Source of the DNA: Prostheceraeus crozeri
Taxonomy: Eukaryota; Platyhelminthes; Polycladida; Euryleptidae
Direction: 5' to 3'
Assembly (NCBI GenBank): GCA_907163375.1
Contig: CAJQUW010011025.1
Coordinates: 1 to 64,000, forward strand
DNA: 64,000 nt
In this document: piece after piece, positions 1 to 13,035 of the stretch
Layout: each line of letters starts with the position of its first letter
Position numbering within the stretch: the stretch's first letter is position 1
Made by a program: the position numbers and the translations under genes
The notes under the pieces: generated by a model
Seen by the model: the letters and a program-made list of their open reading frames with translations, nothing else
Database searches by the model: none
Told to the model about the DNA's origin: nothing

Positions 1-295
1 TCCTTGTGAAAAATGCCTACAGGCCCCATTCCCCCTATATCTGTGAAAAGACTTTTTCATATACATATTTTTATTCCAAAAACATATCACAATGACGTTC
101 TCTTTGTTTTCCGAATACTACTAACGTATGAGGGATTTAGATCTTTCCACATGGATGGCAACTCTTGTAACCATTGGATTTTTGATAGCAATAGAGGAGA
201 GTGTGGTTGACGACGGGTTGATAGAAAAGAGATTCAACACTTCTCGACTATCCATATGAAGCGGCTTTATCATGAATGACATCACGTAAAATGGT

Positions 296-331
<36 letters not shown>

Positions 332-627
332 CCACCCCCCCCCCCACCCCCACCCCCCCCCACCCCCCCCCTCCCCCTCCCCCACCCCCCCCCCCCCCCC
401 TCCCCCCCTCCCCCCCCCCCCCCCCCCAACCCCCACCCCCCACCCCCCCCCCCCCCCACCCTTCCCCCCCCCCCCCCCCCCCCTCCCACCCCCCCCCAAC
501 CCCCCCCCCCCCACCCTTCCCCCTCCCCCCCCCCCCCCACCCCCCCCCCACCCACCCCCCACTCCCCCCCCCCCCCCCCCCCCCACCCGCCCCCCTCCCC
601 CCACCCCCCCCCCCCCCAGCCCCCTCC

Positions 628-700
<73 letters not shown>

Positions 701-745
701 ACCCCCCCCCCCCACCCCTCCCCACTCCACCCGCCCCCCCCCCCT
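296..745. repeat. Poly-C (poly-G on minus) low-complexity tract
   Basis: About 450 bases of almost pure C on the plus strand, broken by single or paired A and T and a handful of G. The minus strand is therefore near-continuous G-runs with a strong potential to form G-quadruplexes. All six frames stay open here (Pro- or Gly-rich), which is a composition artefact and not coding. The scattered A/T positions look like a decayed homopolymer or CCCA/CCCT microsatellite, or long-read consensus noise. Confidence 0.95.
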
Positions 746-3200
746 TTTTTTCTCGCCAACAGAAATAGTAGAAGCAAATCACTTTTGAAGTAAAGGTGCC
801 TGTGCATGTTTATCAAGTGCATTGGTGTTTCATACAATCGTAGGCGCCAGCATTAAACACAGATGTAGCATTGAAAAAAACCAAAGAGTTTTTCAAATTT
901 GTTACTCAAATGGGACAGAATGGCATCACCCATTTTCAAACAACGCGTTGATTTTCAATTGAAAACGAAATGTGGTGTTCTGTAGATCTGCTGAGTTCAG
1001 GGCATCACTTGCGTCATGGCGGGGTAGTTATGGATGTACGACATGAAGGAAGCGTTCAACTGTTGATATTAGACGCGGCAGGATATATTGTGAGCACGTG
1101 AGTGTCGTCATAAGACTGGTAATTGTTCTTGTTTCGATGCGCCATATGGTCCACCCCTCCATTCTGCATGAATCTGATGCTGCTTGAGTGTGATATTCAT
1201 GAGAAGCAACACCACACCGGCTTCCAATAATAGTTTTAATGTTCTGACATATGGACCAAGGTGGGAGAGTAATATACTGTAAGTTTTCAGTAGTTTTCTG
1301 AATTACCAACTTTTTTTTTCCCCGCCATAATTTTCTCTCCATAATTCTTACCACAGTCTCTATGCCATCTTGTACTAACGCAATAAGTGATAAAAGGTGA
1401 ACACCTCGCGGTGTTCTAAATGTATGCTTCCTTTCGCATTCTACAACAGCTCATCAAATTTTTTAAATCTATAATGAAATTTTGTTGAGTCGATTTAAGA
1501 AACTTTTCTAACATTGCATGTTAGCAATTGACGTAAGTTGCCTGGACCAAAACCGGAGGCGGATTAGAATTCACTATCCTACCGCACGTAAGAACCTTTA
1601 TGTAAAAGAATGAAAGCGGTGTCTCCCACTCCAATGATAGATTGTAACGCATAAGCGTTCTGTTGTGTTATCTCATGATGAAGTATTACCACTGGTGAAT
1701 GCTTATTTATTGTCTCAGTCCCAAAGGCTCTGAAAAGCTGATGGTATCGGATTGCCAGTCTAGAGGTCCACTTCCATCTGAATGTTAAATTTGTATGGGA
1801 ACGAATGCATTATTCATCGTTATTCCATCATGGGTGCGAGAGTCTATATCATTTCGTCCAAAGCAGTCACATTCTGAATATTGCGAGCATAGCAAATACT
1901 GACAGAAACGCCAACCTCCATACACCTGCTAATTGCAGGGCCGATTTTAAGTCTACGCGATATCCGGAGGGGTTTTATTGTTGGGAAATTTATTTCATAG
2001 AAGCAGTACTGGGGCATTGTGATTTGAAACGAGGCCGTACTGGTCACTTGCCATATTATTCACAATTGGAAAAATTTATTAGCTTACGTTTGCATTAACG
2101 CGTCATTGCGGTATGGGTGGGTGATATTACTTGTCACAGCATCTTTATGAAAGGAATTAACGCACCACATCGTCTAAATGCAATAGCAATGGGTGGGATG
2201 TAGTGTTGGATGGCATGCGGGGAGAATGCTCGTTCGTGAAAGTATGCGCTGAGAAAATACTGCAGCGCGTGCTGGATGGTATTCATGATAGCATGGAGCT
2301 GCAACATCTCCCACACCGTTCATCGTCTACCTATTTTGGATTATAGCGGTTAAGAGTTAATCGACGCGATAGCGACATGTCGGCTGCGCTACTTGGGGAC
2401 AGGAACCAATTTTAAAGATTGTTGGGGTCAAAACCCCAATTGGCCATTAGAGTGTTATCACCCATAATATTCAATACCTTTTTTGCCACTTTATAAGAGA
2501 GAACAAAGTACCTTCTTTTTCAGAAATGAAATAGGTGGTCATTAAATCCACTCATTTAAATAATCTACAACCACTGTTTCTGATTAAGATGCAGGCATCA
2601 ACACTCTGTTTCATGGAAGTTTCCACCCGTAATAGGCGCTACACACTTGCTGGATAAAGATACGGTCCATTCTTGTATCTATGTTGATTTGACCTTTCAC
2701 ATGGTAAATGTTGCAGCATAATTAAATTTTCCCATGAACAGCTGCAGAATGAGGTCGCAAGAACTGAATGATAAAGCTTGGGTACAAACAATACTAGATC
2801 ATCATCATTAATGTACTTATTGCAATTGATGAGATGATTTATTATAAGTCATTTGCCACTTGGTTTACCAGCACTCTATGGAGATAATTAATTTTCTTCA
2901 ATAAGGTTTCAGGGAGTCATGTTTGCTTTCTTGGCTTAATCACATTCTTCTTCACCAACGTCTTCGCATTGTTTTTGGAATAAAGATCTACATAATAAGC
3001 TTCATCGCGATAATTAACTGTTATGACATTATGTGTAATTTACGTTAAAATGATCTTAGGTGTCAAGGCGCGAGCGTGGTATCCGAATATCATTTCTATA
3101 CTGGGACGGAAACCAACAATCCATGCTTTCTTCTCAACTACATAGGTATATAAGTATAATCAGCTTTGTGTGATAAATTGGGCAATAGTTGATCACGCGT
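746..3200. other. Unassigned AT-rich DNA, no gene seen
   Basis: Only short unrelated open frames occur, all at chance length for this composition. No terminal repeats, tandem repeats or recognisable protein motifs were seen. Confidence 0.5.
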
Positions 3201-4030
3201 GAGGCAGAAATCATAGATAAACTTGTTACATGATTAGAGATTCCCCCTTGTCTTGGCCACTGTGGATTGTATAGCTCGGCAGAGCCCGGGGCATCAGGGG
3301 GAAGCACGGTTCGTCTCTGATGATGATTCAGCACCTCAGGAGCAAATGTAGAGACACAGTTGCTATTATACAAGTTTGATGACACCCACTTCCAATCCCA
3401 TTTAGAGCTGTTTGTGCAGATCAATGGGAGGAGAAAAGGTGCGCCGATTACTATAAATCCTTGTAGCGTCATGTGTAGGGAGGGCATGGTAGTTCATGCC
3501 GGTAACGGAAAGCTTGGAGATTGGGGTGACTGGGGAAGGGATAGTCATCCTGGGGAGGTTGAGAGAGTCCCAAAGGACTCAGGAGTAGGTGTAGAGAAAG
3601 AGGCCCTGAAGATAAGTGAGAAGGTAGCCGAAGTAGAAGCTAGGGGCAATGAGGGGTGGTTAAAACCCAGGTCATGGGCGAGGAAACCCAAGTAAGTAGG
3701 AACACAGAAGCGGCAGGATAGAGATGGCAGAGTAGTAGAAGCACAAGAACTAGAAGGCCAGGAGTCGAGTATACGTGGCACAAGTCGCTCAGGTCAGAAA
3801 GGGAGGCGAGCAGCCGACCCAATAGAGCATTTCCACAAGGTGCTGTGAAAAAAGGGGGACACTGTACAGGTCCGATCGCCGGGAGTAACCCACCCGGGCC
3901 TAGGTTGGCCGCATTGCTAAAGCAAAATCTGATAAAACACATTTTTTATTTTGCTAAGCTGCAACTTTGCAGAACTCAGGAAGACTTGGATTTGGGACCT
4001 CTACCAAGATATCAAGTTGGATCGTGATGA
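3201..4030. other. Unassigned GC-richer patch
   Basis: GC content rises here relative to both flanks. The part around 3480-3850 is purine-rich on the plus strand and carries two open frames of 100-111 codons with Glu/Gly/Lys-rich composition. I recognise no domain. The purine run near 3846-3856 followed by a TGT resembles a retroelement polypurine tract, but no repeat partner was found, so no element is called. Confidence 0.35.
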
Positions 4031-7000
4031 AAAAAAAAACGTACATTTCCTAAAATTCTCATGGTCATGTACATCAAGAGAGAATTACATAACATGGCGA
4101 CATGTTGTCAACCTCATTGATATCATGAGGATTTGGAATAGGTTTTTGATACAGTAAGAGTCATCTCCGTGGGTGATCAAGTATTGGGCTTCAACATTAA
4201 CAGAACATGAATGTCTAAATCTACCATTCTCAGGTCCGCAAACTGGTTCTCAGTTCGCAAATACAATTGGCAGAAGTATAGAAGATACATTACACGCTCC
4301 ATCATGACATTTTAGATTCGTCGTGAGTTCAGCGCACGTCAATGCAAAATCATAAAGCCAACAATGATATCACGCTCCATGAGTTGGAAAGTAGATTCCC
4401 TACAACGTAGTTGAAACGGATTCAGGATCGAAACGTCTATTGCATAGATTCAACTGGGAAAATGGGAGAAGAGAGTTTCGTATCTATCGCCATTTTCAAT
4501 TCTCTACTTCATATCATGTAGGATTTAAAATCTTCTATATGAAAAGACATTCAACGTATTGGAAATCGCATCTGGTTGCGCGTCAACAATCGGCAATTCA
4601 ACGCTATCATTCCCAACTTCATACTAACTTCACATTTCATCAAGGTAGTTGGGTATATAAAAAGTAGTAACATCGCTCAAGTACTCATTCTGTCAATCAG
4701 GAAGCGGCCATCGCAACACCATCGTCAACATCTCCGCCGCGTTCAGACTCGACACCAAATCGAGACTCACAACAGTACACCAACTGCTTCCAAACAGCAA
4801 GGTATTACCCGGGCCGTCCTCAAATGTTAGTGGTGAAGATGAACAATTCGCGAATCTTTCAACCTTCCCAAATGGACTGTACAGATTCTCGGCGCCCCTT
4901 TGCTCATTCAGCGGCGCTGTCAATGCCGTAGAGCTACTAAGTCTACACGTCGGTTTGGGAAGAGGGAGAGGTGTGTGATAGTCGAATCGACTGTCTGTAC
5001 AATATGGTGATCGATGACTCAATTGAGTGACAGTCTATCATTTTGAAGAGGCGTACCAGCCAGTTACTGGTTGGGTTAGTAACCCCCCAACGTTTCCTGC
5101 TGCGCTCAGTAGTTGTTGGTTTACTGTGCAGGGGCAATCTTTCATAATAGTAAAGTATCATTTACTGATGGACTAAAATCTTATGTACAAGCAAATATGA
5201 TCCTAGAACTATCGCAATTGAATGTACGTACCCAGCGGATTGTATTATAAAAAACAAGTGTGCCTACATGATGTGTTTTTATTTCAATTCATGAGAGAAC
5301 TTACAAAGCATTTTTTTCATTAAGGGTTGGATTACATGAAAATTTGGGAATAACAGATGCAAATCGAGAGCCATGTAAACGTGTTAAGATGAAGTACAGT
5401 ACAAAAGCACCACACGTTGATGAAAGTGGATGTTGTAGTATGCGTTCATTTCGCTGATATTGACGCGTATGTTTTCTCAACCACTGCTGTTGTAGTTTTT
5501 GGAGGGTTGACAAAGAGTCAAAGAGTTTCACCTCGTCGGTCTGCTCCAAGAAAGACGCGTTCCCAATGCCGCACACCGCCCTATATCTGTGAAGGAGTGG
5601 TGAGCACAATAAAGAGGGGATAGTGAGTTAACGCAGGTGGGAGGTTGGTCGAGGGAATAACAGGATCGAAAGCTTTGCACTCGCTTCGTCCGCATTACGC
5701 GGCACTTTAGTCGATATCGCAGCAGTGCAACCAACTCATTAACCGATTAACTGAAGAATCACGTCACGATACTTTGTAATTTCAATATTTGAATCGAAGA
5801 CTGCATAAATTAATACATTGATCGTCTCAGGTAGTGTTCTTTTGAACGTCAAATCCAAACGAATATTATGAGGCACGTTCGCTTGACGATAGGGTGCACG
5901 AATATCGCTGTCAGCCGTCAAATCAAATGCAGAATATATATCCACTCTGTAAACGCGGGCAGTAGTCAGTCCGTGGTGGCTGCCGGAGTGTATAAAGCCA
6001 AAGCATCCAGAAAATCAACAGAACCTGCGCATATATTGAATGCGAAGCAAAAGCGGTGTGGAGGTGGACCAGGATGACTCACACCAGTTACACGTAAAGC
6101 AATTTCACTTAACTGATTGTGTTTAAAATTGAAAGGATTCTTCTTTATATTACCATTAAATGCATCATTTTCAACCATTGCCACCATGAGGAGCTTCGGT
6201 GCTTCCGATGGATAAGGCCATCCTTCAGAAACTCTTTTGAGCTTTCGGAAATTGTAAAGGTGGAGAAGCTTTGGTATGCGGAATGGGGGAAATGGCATTT
6301 TGGCGGTGAAGCCGTCAGCATGCCCTCTAATGACACTTGGATTCGTACTACTCGACCGAAATGTAAAAATGCAATATCTTCCACATGAAATTCTAAAAAT
6401 TGCACTTTACAAATGCATTCACCGCTAATTCAGGCTTATTCAATGTCTCTTAGTCGCTGCGGGTGATTACACAGTAAAAACTTGGACTGTCTAAAGAAGC
6501 TATAATTCAGCGACCAATATAGCACATAACTCTACTATCTTTAAGCTTAGCAGATCGCGTTAACAAAGCCACGGTTTGTTTCAAACATCAAATGTTCCTG
6601 CTTCAGCGTCGGGACCATCCCATGGCTTCCATATGACTTTTTGTGCTGCTGGATGTAACTGTGATACATGATTAAAATGAGTTATAGGGATAATCGCTTT
6701 GAAACACCGGCCACCTGCGGCTCTCCATTCGTTTAGAGAAACACACGAAGTAATGTAGTCAATGGTAAATTGTTCATCCAACTTTATGTGCATCGTCATA
6801 CAGTTCCATCTGCTTGCTAGAATTTTCTAAACCTCAAATCAAGCCATCGCATAACTCAAATCGATGAGGCATATCATCACTAACCACCAGGAAGAACAAT
6901 TCTAGGGGGCCCAGCAGTCGCAGCTGTGCGAGGAGGATTTTCGACAAGACTTGAACTAAGAATATCCTGGCGTGAGGCGGTTAGCGTACAAACAAAAACC

Positions 7001-7800
7001 GAAGTTTTACACTCCAATGATTAGAAGTTATAGCACGTCCGTCGTTTAAGCGCCTGATTATGAGTAGAGCCGCGGCATCTGGGCGGGAATGCCTGGGACT
7101 GAAGATCGCACCGTACCAGCTCCCGATAAAAAAAAAAAAATTTGTGGGGGTTTTTTTTTCCTCCTTCCTGTATGCATGCGTTGAGGTGAGGTCTTTCCGA
7201 GTAACACCAGCAATGGTCTGCTGCAATGTGTTGTAAAACCGCGGTTACTGCCCACGATGTCAACAAACTGCTCTTAAAAACTTCTACCTCGGAAAGATCA
7301 CTAGCAACATCACCAGCAAAGCCAACGGCATGACGTAAAACATTGCGTTCAAAGATGTCGACCGACTGGGGATAGAGAGGTGCGACAACAGATTTTCAGT
7401 GCACAAGGATGCTACCTTGCCACGTTTGGCGCGAGCGCCGGATGTAAATTTGGTCCTCCTCCACTTACAGAGGTAGGGTCGTGAAGAAAATGAGCAGTTG
7501 GGAGATTCATTTTGCCTCATACCCTAACATGGTTTGGTACAACTGGGGCATGAATAACGGTCGATCAACGGAAGGAAAGTGGGCGGCTCGTCGCTGCCTT
7601 GGGGCTGACGTGATAAGGATTACCAGGCCAGTTAACTAGACAACACTACCATTCGGCTACCTTGGCCCGTGTGGTACATCGATAGGTTTTGCGCTACCAA
7701 ATAGGGTCACTTCCAGGATCTACCGCTTCTCATCGTGGCGTATAAAGCATTCCCGCAATTGCTTCTGGATCGGATGCTGTCATCTGGGAGTGGTCGGAGA
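4031..7800. other. Unassigned DNA, no gene seen
   Basis: Contains many short frames below 115 codons and no recognisable domain. A minus-strand frame around 5966-6405 is mildly leucine-rich but does not show a regular leucine-rich repeat. Homopolymers A13 and T9 lie close together near 7127-7158. Confidence 0.45.
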
Positions 7801-7849
7801 GTCTTTTTGATTAATCCTTGTTACTGTATAGAACCTTTTAGTACATGTT

Positions 7850-8905
7850 CGTAAGCAACTTAAATAACCATCGACCACTCTTACCTATCGCTCTACTAAC
7901 CTCCATTATCAAGTGACTATATGCGCTAGCATCACTTACTAATCTACAGAGCTTCTACATGGGCCATGCGATACTACTTCTACGACTTCGCTTCTCTAAC
8001 CTAACCTATTTGACGAGGCTCTTCTCCGACAATATACGCTTCATACGCCTAGCCTCCGAGCATTCTACGGCAATACTCTAATCTACCTTCACACATCGGT
8101 CCGCACCACTCATCATCTCAGCAATGTCTCCTTAATATCCCTACCTATCATAACCTCCTCAATGACTACCGATTCATCCTCCACTCGGCTTACCAGGCTT
8201 AAAGACCTTTCTAGGTACCTTCTCTTCTCCCTAGCTCATTCGGTTGTCGACCATTTTCGATAACTACTCTCTTGCACAAGTCATACACACTTCACCTATA
8301 TCGATGTGCCTCTACTCAGCGGGGCTACTCTAACCTTCATCCCTGTAACTAGCCTCTAATCATTCCTGCTTCCTCTTAACCTCTATCATACACTTTCTAT
8401 CTAATTCTACCAATCCCTCCTTGCTCTTTCAATCTGCCTATTCTACTCATTTCTCTGCTGGCCCGCTACCCTGTCTTACACCTATACCACTCTCCCTACC
8501 CAACTTGCCTCTAAAGCTTCATAAATACCTGGCTACCTCTCTCATTCTCATCTATGTACTACTTGCTAGCTTGCTCCCATCTCAATAACCTAGCTCTCAC
8601 TCCTCCCTACTCTTCTACTTCTCTCTGCCAATTGGTGCTCTTCTCTCCTCTGCGGCTTCTTAGACCATCTCCGTGCTTACCTAGTTATCTCTGCCTGACT
8701 CGCTCCTCTAACCTCTCTACTAATTACCTCCGTCTCCCTTTGCTTACCTTAACCAACTAGCTTTTCTAATCGCTCATATACAGCACTCTGGCATTGTCAT
8801 TAATACCCACTATCATTCTACCGAACACACTACCCTTATCACATCATATACCTGCGATACCTCCTATACCCAGCATACTATAACTCCATCCCGCTGGCCA
8901 ATTCG
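7850..8905. repeat. 1-kb pyrimidine-rich, G-poor block
   Basis: The plus strand is built of short words such as CTCTAC, CTACCT, CTCCTC and TAACCTC, and G is strikingly rare. No exact period is visible by eye. It ends abruptly next to the truncated integrase end of the Polinton fossil. It could be a diverged satellite or a mutationally skewed spacer. It contains a 68-codon frame at 8554-8760 that only reflects the composition. Confidence 0.7.
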
Positions 8906-8919
8906 GGAGGTACCCGGTG

Positions 8920-9850
8920 ATTAGCAAAAACACTTTTCACTTTTGAGATACGAACTTTATCACCAATTTTCACATCACTTTTCACATGAGTGCGTTTACG
9001 TTGGAATGATTCGCGCACTTTATCTACATTGTCAGCATTTACATCTACTGGTCTGAGTCCAATAGAACGATGGATAGAGTGATTGTAGGCATGGATGGAG
9101 TGTATCTTGTAGAACCTTTGTCCAATTTTGTGTCAAGTTGGCAGTAAAATGTCGCCACAAGCGATTTTTTAATGTGCGATTAAAACGTTCAACGAGTGCA
9201 GCTTTATAAGCGCTCTTTACACTAAACAACTCAATGTCATGCCTCTCAAATAATCTTGTCACATGCTGATTTTCAAAATCTTTTCCTTGATCACTCTGAA
9301 TTCTTTTTGGAATGCGACCTTCTCGAAAAATTGTTTGGAATGCTTTTGCTACTCCTTTCCCTTCTTTAGTTTTTAAAGGTTGAGCCCACGCATAACGCGA
9401 GAAAATATCAATGACGGTTAAAATAAAATTATTGCCCGAGTTATGTTTTGAAATGGAGGCAACATTGCACAAATCTGCTTGCCACTGTTCATCGATGTCA
9501 TGAACAATATAATGGCGGGTGCGGTACTTCTTTTTCGCTTGTTTGTGGAGTGTATAGGTAGCCTGACCCTTTAACCATCGTTTCACTTGTGATTGTGGTA
9601 GACCACTCGCTTTTGATAATTTCTTGATAGATGCAAATCCTGCCGGATGTTTTACATCATAATAGATTGACTTCAAACGTTCAGTCGATGACGACTGACT
9701 CTTTTTCCTCCTTCTCATCTTTTTGTTTTCTTGCCTTTCTACATTTACAACAACTGCAGCATTTAGCTTTAGCGGTTTTGCGATCGTGTTCACATTGCTT
9801 AGGGGTCTCATTATGAGAGCTGGCGCAGCAAGTGCAAGTGACAACGACAT
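8920..9850 (-). pseudogene. Polinton-type integrase (fossil part)
   Basis: A retrovirus-like DDE integrase, which in this family inserts the linear element into host DNA. The minus frame shows an N-terminal HTH/zinc-like region, then the RNase-H-fold core with the D at QWQADLCN, the second D at IQSDQGKDF, and ALVERFNRTLK with the third acidic residue. A KVRISK-type SH3/chromo-like C-terminal segment follows and is cut off near 8912 at the pyrimidine-rich block. This is the most readable part of the fossil. Confidence 0.85.
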
Positions 9851-9897
9851 TCACCTCTGGCGGCTCATTACATGGCAAGCAACACATATGCTTCATA

Positions 9898-10400
9898 TTA
9901 ATAGTCTGAGAACATGTATTTTCTGGGAGGAGCTGTTTTACGTTTTCCTTTTACCAGTTTTAGTGGCGATACAGATCTACGTAGAGTTCTTCCTCTTGTT
10001 TGCTTTGTGAGTGTGGGAGGGGATGTTGCAGTTGTCGTCTTTAACAAATTTGTTGGCATTTTCATCGCCTGAAGCATTGGAGTAGTAGCCACTGTTGAAT
10101 CAAGTTCTTTCAATGTCTCATTATTCAAAGCAAATTTTGGCACATTATGCTTTTTCAATAGTTTAAGAAAGTATGACCAACCAGGTGGAACATAGCCCTG
10201 ACGGCGCTTTTACGTGTCGCATACTGAATCAAGTCTTCATAACGTGAAGCATCAATCACTTTATTTTCATCTGTAATGATTTCTCCTCTATCATTTACAT
10301 TGAGATGGGGTTCAATACTGTTGAAAAGAGATATGGCATGTGCGCGAGATGCTAAAGGTGTAGCAGTCGATACAGAGTCACGCATCTTATTCTTCAAGTT
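9898..10400 (-). pseudogene. Unassigned Polinton fossil region
   Basis: Lies between the integrase and the ATPase on the minus strand. One part is Thr/Arg/Lys-rich and another carries a WxxxG-like hydrophobic patch. I do not recognise a known Polinton gene. Position alone suggests one or two of the small uncharacterised proteins of these elements. Confidence 0.35.
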
Positions 10401-10539
10401 TTTTCAATTGCTCAACAGTTTCCGATTGTAATAATACAGCACGATGTGGATCTTTGATGTGAACATTTTGCTGATAATCTATTTCTTTCCTATACATTTG
10501 ATTTGCAAGAGGTTGCTTTACTTGCTGCATGGCAGTCAA

Positions 10540-11215
10540 TTATACATATTCATCCTGAGGAATAACAATCATGCGAGAATAAGAACTCATAGTTTGTAGA
10601 TAATCATGGGAGTTTTCAAAATATCACTTCGAAATCTAAATTCTTCCGGACACTCTTGCGTAAAGTCAATGAATAAGTAACCGTATGGTTTTTCAGTAGC
10701 TGCTTGAAAAATTTCAATTAAGGCTTTTGATCCTCTGGGTGCAACTTGTCGCGCTAAAATTTCAAATTGACTTTTATCTCGCGGATTCTTGAAAATAGCA
10801 TAATAGTGTGTATTCAGGTTTCGTGTACGAGCTTCTTTTCATCAGGAAACAAATTTTGTGTAATATAGATGATAAAACACCTTTTATGGTGTGCTGCGCG
10901 AGTGAACATATCTGTAACATCTTTTGAATTCTTACTTTCTTTTAATAAATCATCCAATACAACAACATCATTAGATGAAGTTTATCCACTGGAATAATTC
11001 CTTCATGTCGAATAAAGTTGCGACTTTGCAATTCCTGAAACAGCGACGGTTGATAAATACCATAACACCAAATCACTCGATTGATAGGTTCCTTAAACAA
11101 CTCCCTTCTTTTATCCAATAATTCAGCGTGAAAACAGTTTTACCTGCATGAGATGGACCTGATACAGTCAGAACTTTATCACATTGAAGTCTGAAATCCA
11201 TTTTATTACTTTGAG
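10540..11215 (-). pseudogene. Polinton-type packaging ATPase (fossil part)
   Basis: Minus-strand reading contains a Walker A type segment (GPSHAGKT, about 11140-11165), followed by a region resembling an FtsK/HerA-type packaging ATPase, including an acidic cluster near 10945-10975. In the family this enzyme pumps element DNA into particles. The neighbours, a basic protein upstream and the integrase downstream, fit a Polinton. It is broken. Confidence 0.65.
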
Positions 11216-11269
11216 ACTCAACATTTGCATAATTAACGCTTAGAGCCAAAGATATTTCCCAATAGGTTG

Positions 11270-11578
11270 CCCACGGCAGGAGCTATCATTGGAAGTATTG
11301 CTGAAAGGAAACCGCCCTTTTGTGTTAGAGTTTTCCTCTTTCTTTGAAGGGCGACTTTAGGATTGGAGATGAAACGCATATCGCTTAAGTAACTTTCGTT
11401 GTTTTGGCGCTAATTTCTTCGTCCTCAACTTCCTCACATGAGAAATAATTTCACAAATGAATTTATCGTTAGCATGTCGTATAGCATTGTATCGCTGATT
11501 TGCTTTCATTCGTCGGAGAGCTTGAATGGCTGAAGAAAACTTTTGACTTTTACGTTTCGTCATTTTACGTTTCGCCAT
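11270..11578 (-). pseudogene. Small basic Polinton protein (fossil part)
   Basis: Begins with a Lys/Arg-rich MAKRKMTKRK segment and continues with a helical ANDKFICE...HVRKLRTKKL segment typical of a small basic protein recurrent in invertebrate Polintons. A Gly/hydrophobic tail (LTQKGGF-like) is visible near 11270-11340. A DNA-binding or core-protein role is inferred from charge only. Confidence 0.55.
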
Positions 11579-11734
11579 TTCCGTGTTAGTCTTTGCTAAA
11601 ACCTATCTTTACCACATTTGCATAGGTACTAACTATTGCGACATAAGTGACACTCGAAATGAGCAATGTCACAGTGGTTACATTGGCAAAGTTGAATGCA
11701 ATTACGTATGAAACAGCGTTGACAAAAAGCATGC

Positions 11735-12254
11735 TTACATCTCTTGAAGATGCGCTTTTTCATTTCCATCCTTTCGCTTACATACATCGCAACACATAGT
11801 TTCACCGTTACTGATGTCTATAGCAAGTCTTTTTGAAGATATGAATTTGCTAGCCTTTTCTAATAATAGACGCATGTACAGAAGGAATATACTTCGAGAG
11901 TGAGCAGACATAGCTCGAAAACCAGTTGTGCTACAATCAAGTACCACTGCATTTTCAATTTTTCTTTATGGAAAGTTGAATGTGAATATCTGAAATCGCT
12001 TCAATCACTAGACTGCTACCATGATGGTTAAATGCGTTAAGACGTTCAGCAATTTTTATCATATGTCTTTTAAAAAATTCTTGGGGGTGATCTACCACTT
12101 CCATTGAATAAGAAGCAAAATGGAAAGAGCGACTTTCCACCTCTTCCTTTCCAAAATGACTAAACTTAATTTTCGCAACTAATCGCGCCATGATAATGCT
12201 ATCAGAGAATGTATTCATTAACTCTAGAAATAGAGTGCTAGCATCATCGACCAC
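11735..12254 (-). pseudogene. Region resembling the N-terminus of Polinton protein-primed DNA polymerase
   Basis: The segment with GSSLVIEAI is like the GSGWVLE motif that often precedes the polymerase of Polintons. A second part holds a CxxC-type zinc-like cluster (CCDVCKR). No polymerase palm motifs were found, so only this leading portion remains. The assignment rests on one short motif. Confidence 0.4.
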
Positions 12255-12314
12255 TGCTTCGATGTCGGTCTCATCTTTATGAAATTTTTATCACATAATC
12301 TTGAACAGCTCCTT

Positions 12315-12983
12315 TTAAACTTTGCCTATGAAAACGTAATGTTCCGCAGTCGTTTGAGAAAGACATGATCGCCCTTTATCTAACCCATCCATTGCATGAA
12401 AACAACAACTCTTCTCATAGTAACATTTATTGAATAATGGTAACAAGCATGCATTATAAATCAATGGTTTGAAAGAGATAAAATAGATACAGCTGGTAAC
12501 TATCATACAGCGAGCAATGATAACCATACAGGACTTTGGCAGTGTTAAGGTAAGGAGGAAAGAAGCATTGGTTATGAACGTAGCTACTACAACGAACAGA
12601 CAAAATAGGAACACACAAATCCTTAAAACGTTTTGTGACTTCATGATAATGTTGATTCACTCTACTATCCCAAGGTGGGAGCAAAATATCATCAATGATT
12701 AGATTGGGAAATACTTTCCTCTCCTTACCAGGATTATTACAAAGATGCGTATAACATTGAAAGCAGCTAACCATCGTTTAAAGTCAATAAGAAGAGCACT
12801 CTCACAAGAAAAGCCATAGTCTTGCAAATATTTCAGATTAAGTCCATGAATGTGTTTTCTCGCCCATTGATCAACATTGGGATCGCAGTTGGCATGTTGA
12901 TGATAGACACTAACAATCTGATATGTCCAATTGTTCATAGCAATAGCACTGAGCTCCTGTACAGGTTCACCCTCACAATCCAT
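12315..12983 (-). pseudogene. DEDD-type exonuclease-like module in the Polinton fossil
   Basis: The minus reading starts MDCEGEPVQELSAIAM, which matches the first acidic motif (DxEG) of DEDD 3'-5' exonucleases, followed by ARKHIHGLN and later a HCSLYDSYQLYLFYL segment where the last acidic motif would fall. Similar stand-alone modules occur in mobile-element proteins of arthropods and other invertebrates. It sits between other Polinton parts on the same strand, so it is treated as cargo of that fossil. Confidence 0.5.
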
Positions 12984-13035
12984 AAAAATGATGATAGAAG
13001 CCTAAAACGGAAATTTACACATCTAAGGAAACGTT

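Noticed and set aside
121-837. Long Gly- or Pro-rich open frames on both strands
   Set aside because: They are the automatic result of poly-C/poly-G and are open in all frames.
3846-3870. Possible polypurine tract and LTR start
   Set aside because: No second copy, primer site or coding region of a retroelement was found nearby.
5966-6405. Possible leucine-rich repeat fragment on the minus strand
   Set aside because: Leucines do not follow a regular 20-29 residue spacing, and two frames are needed.
7850-8905. Pyrimidine block as terminal inverted repeat of the Polinton
   Set aside because: No inverted counterpart exists beyond 14090.
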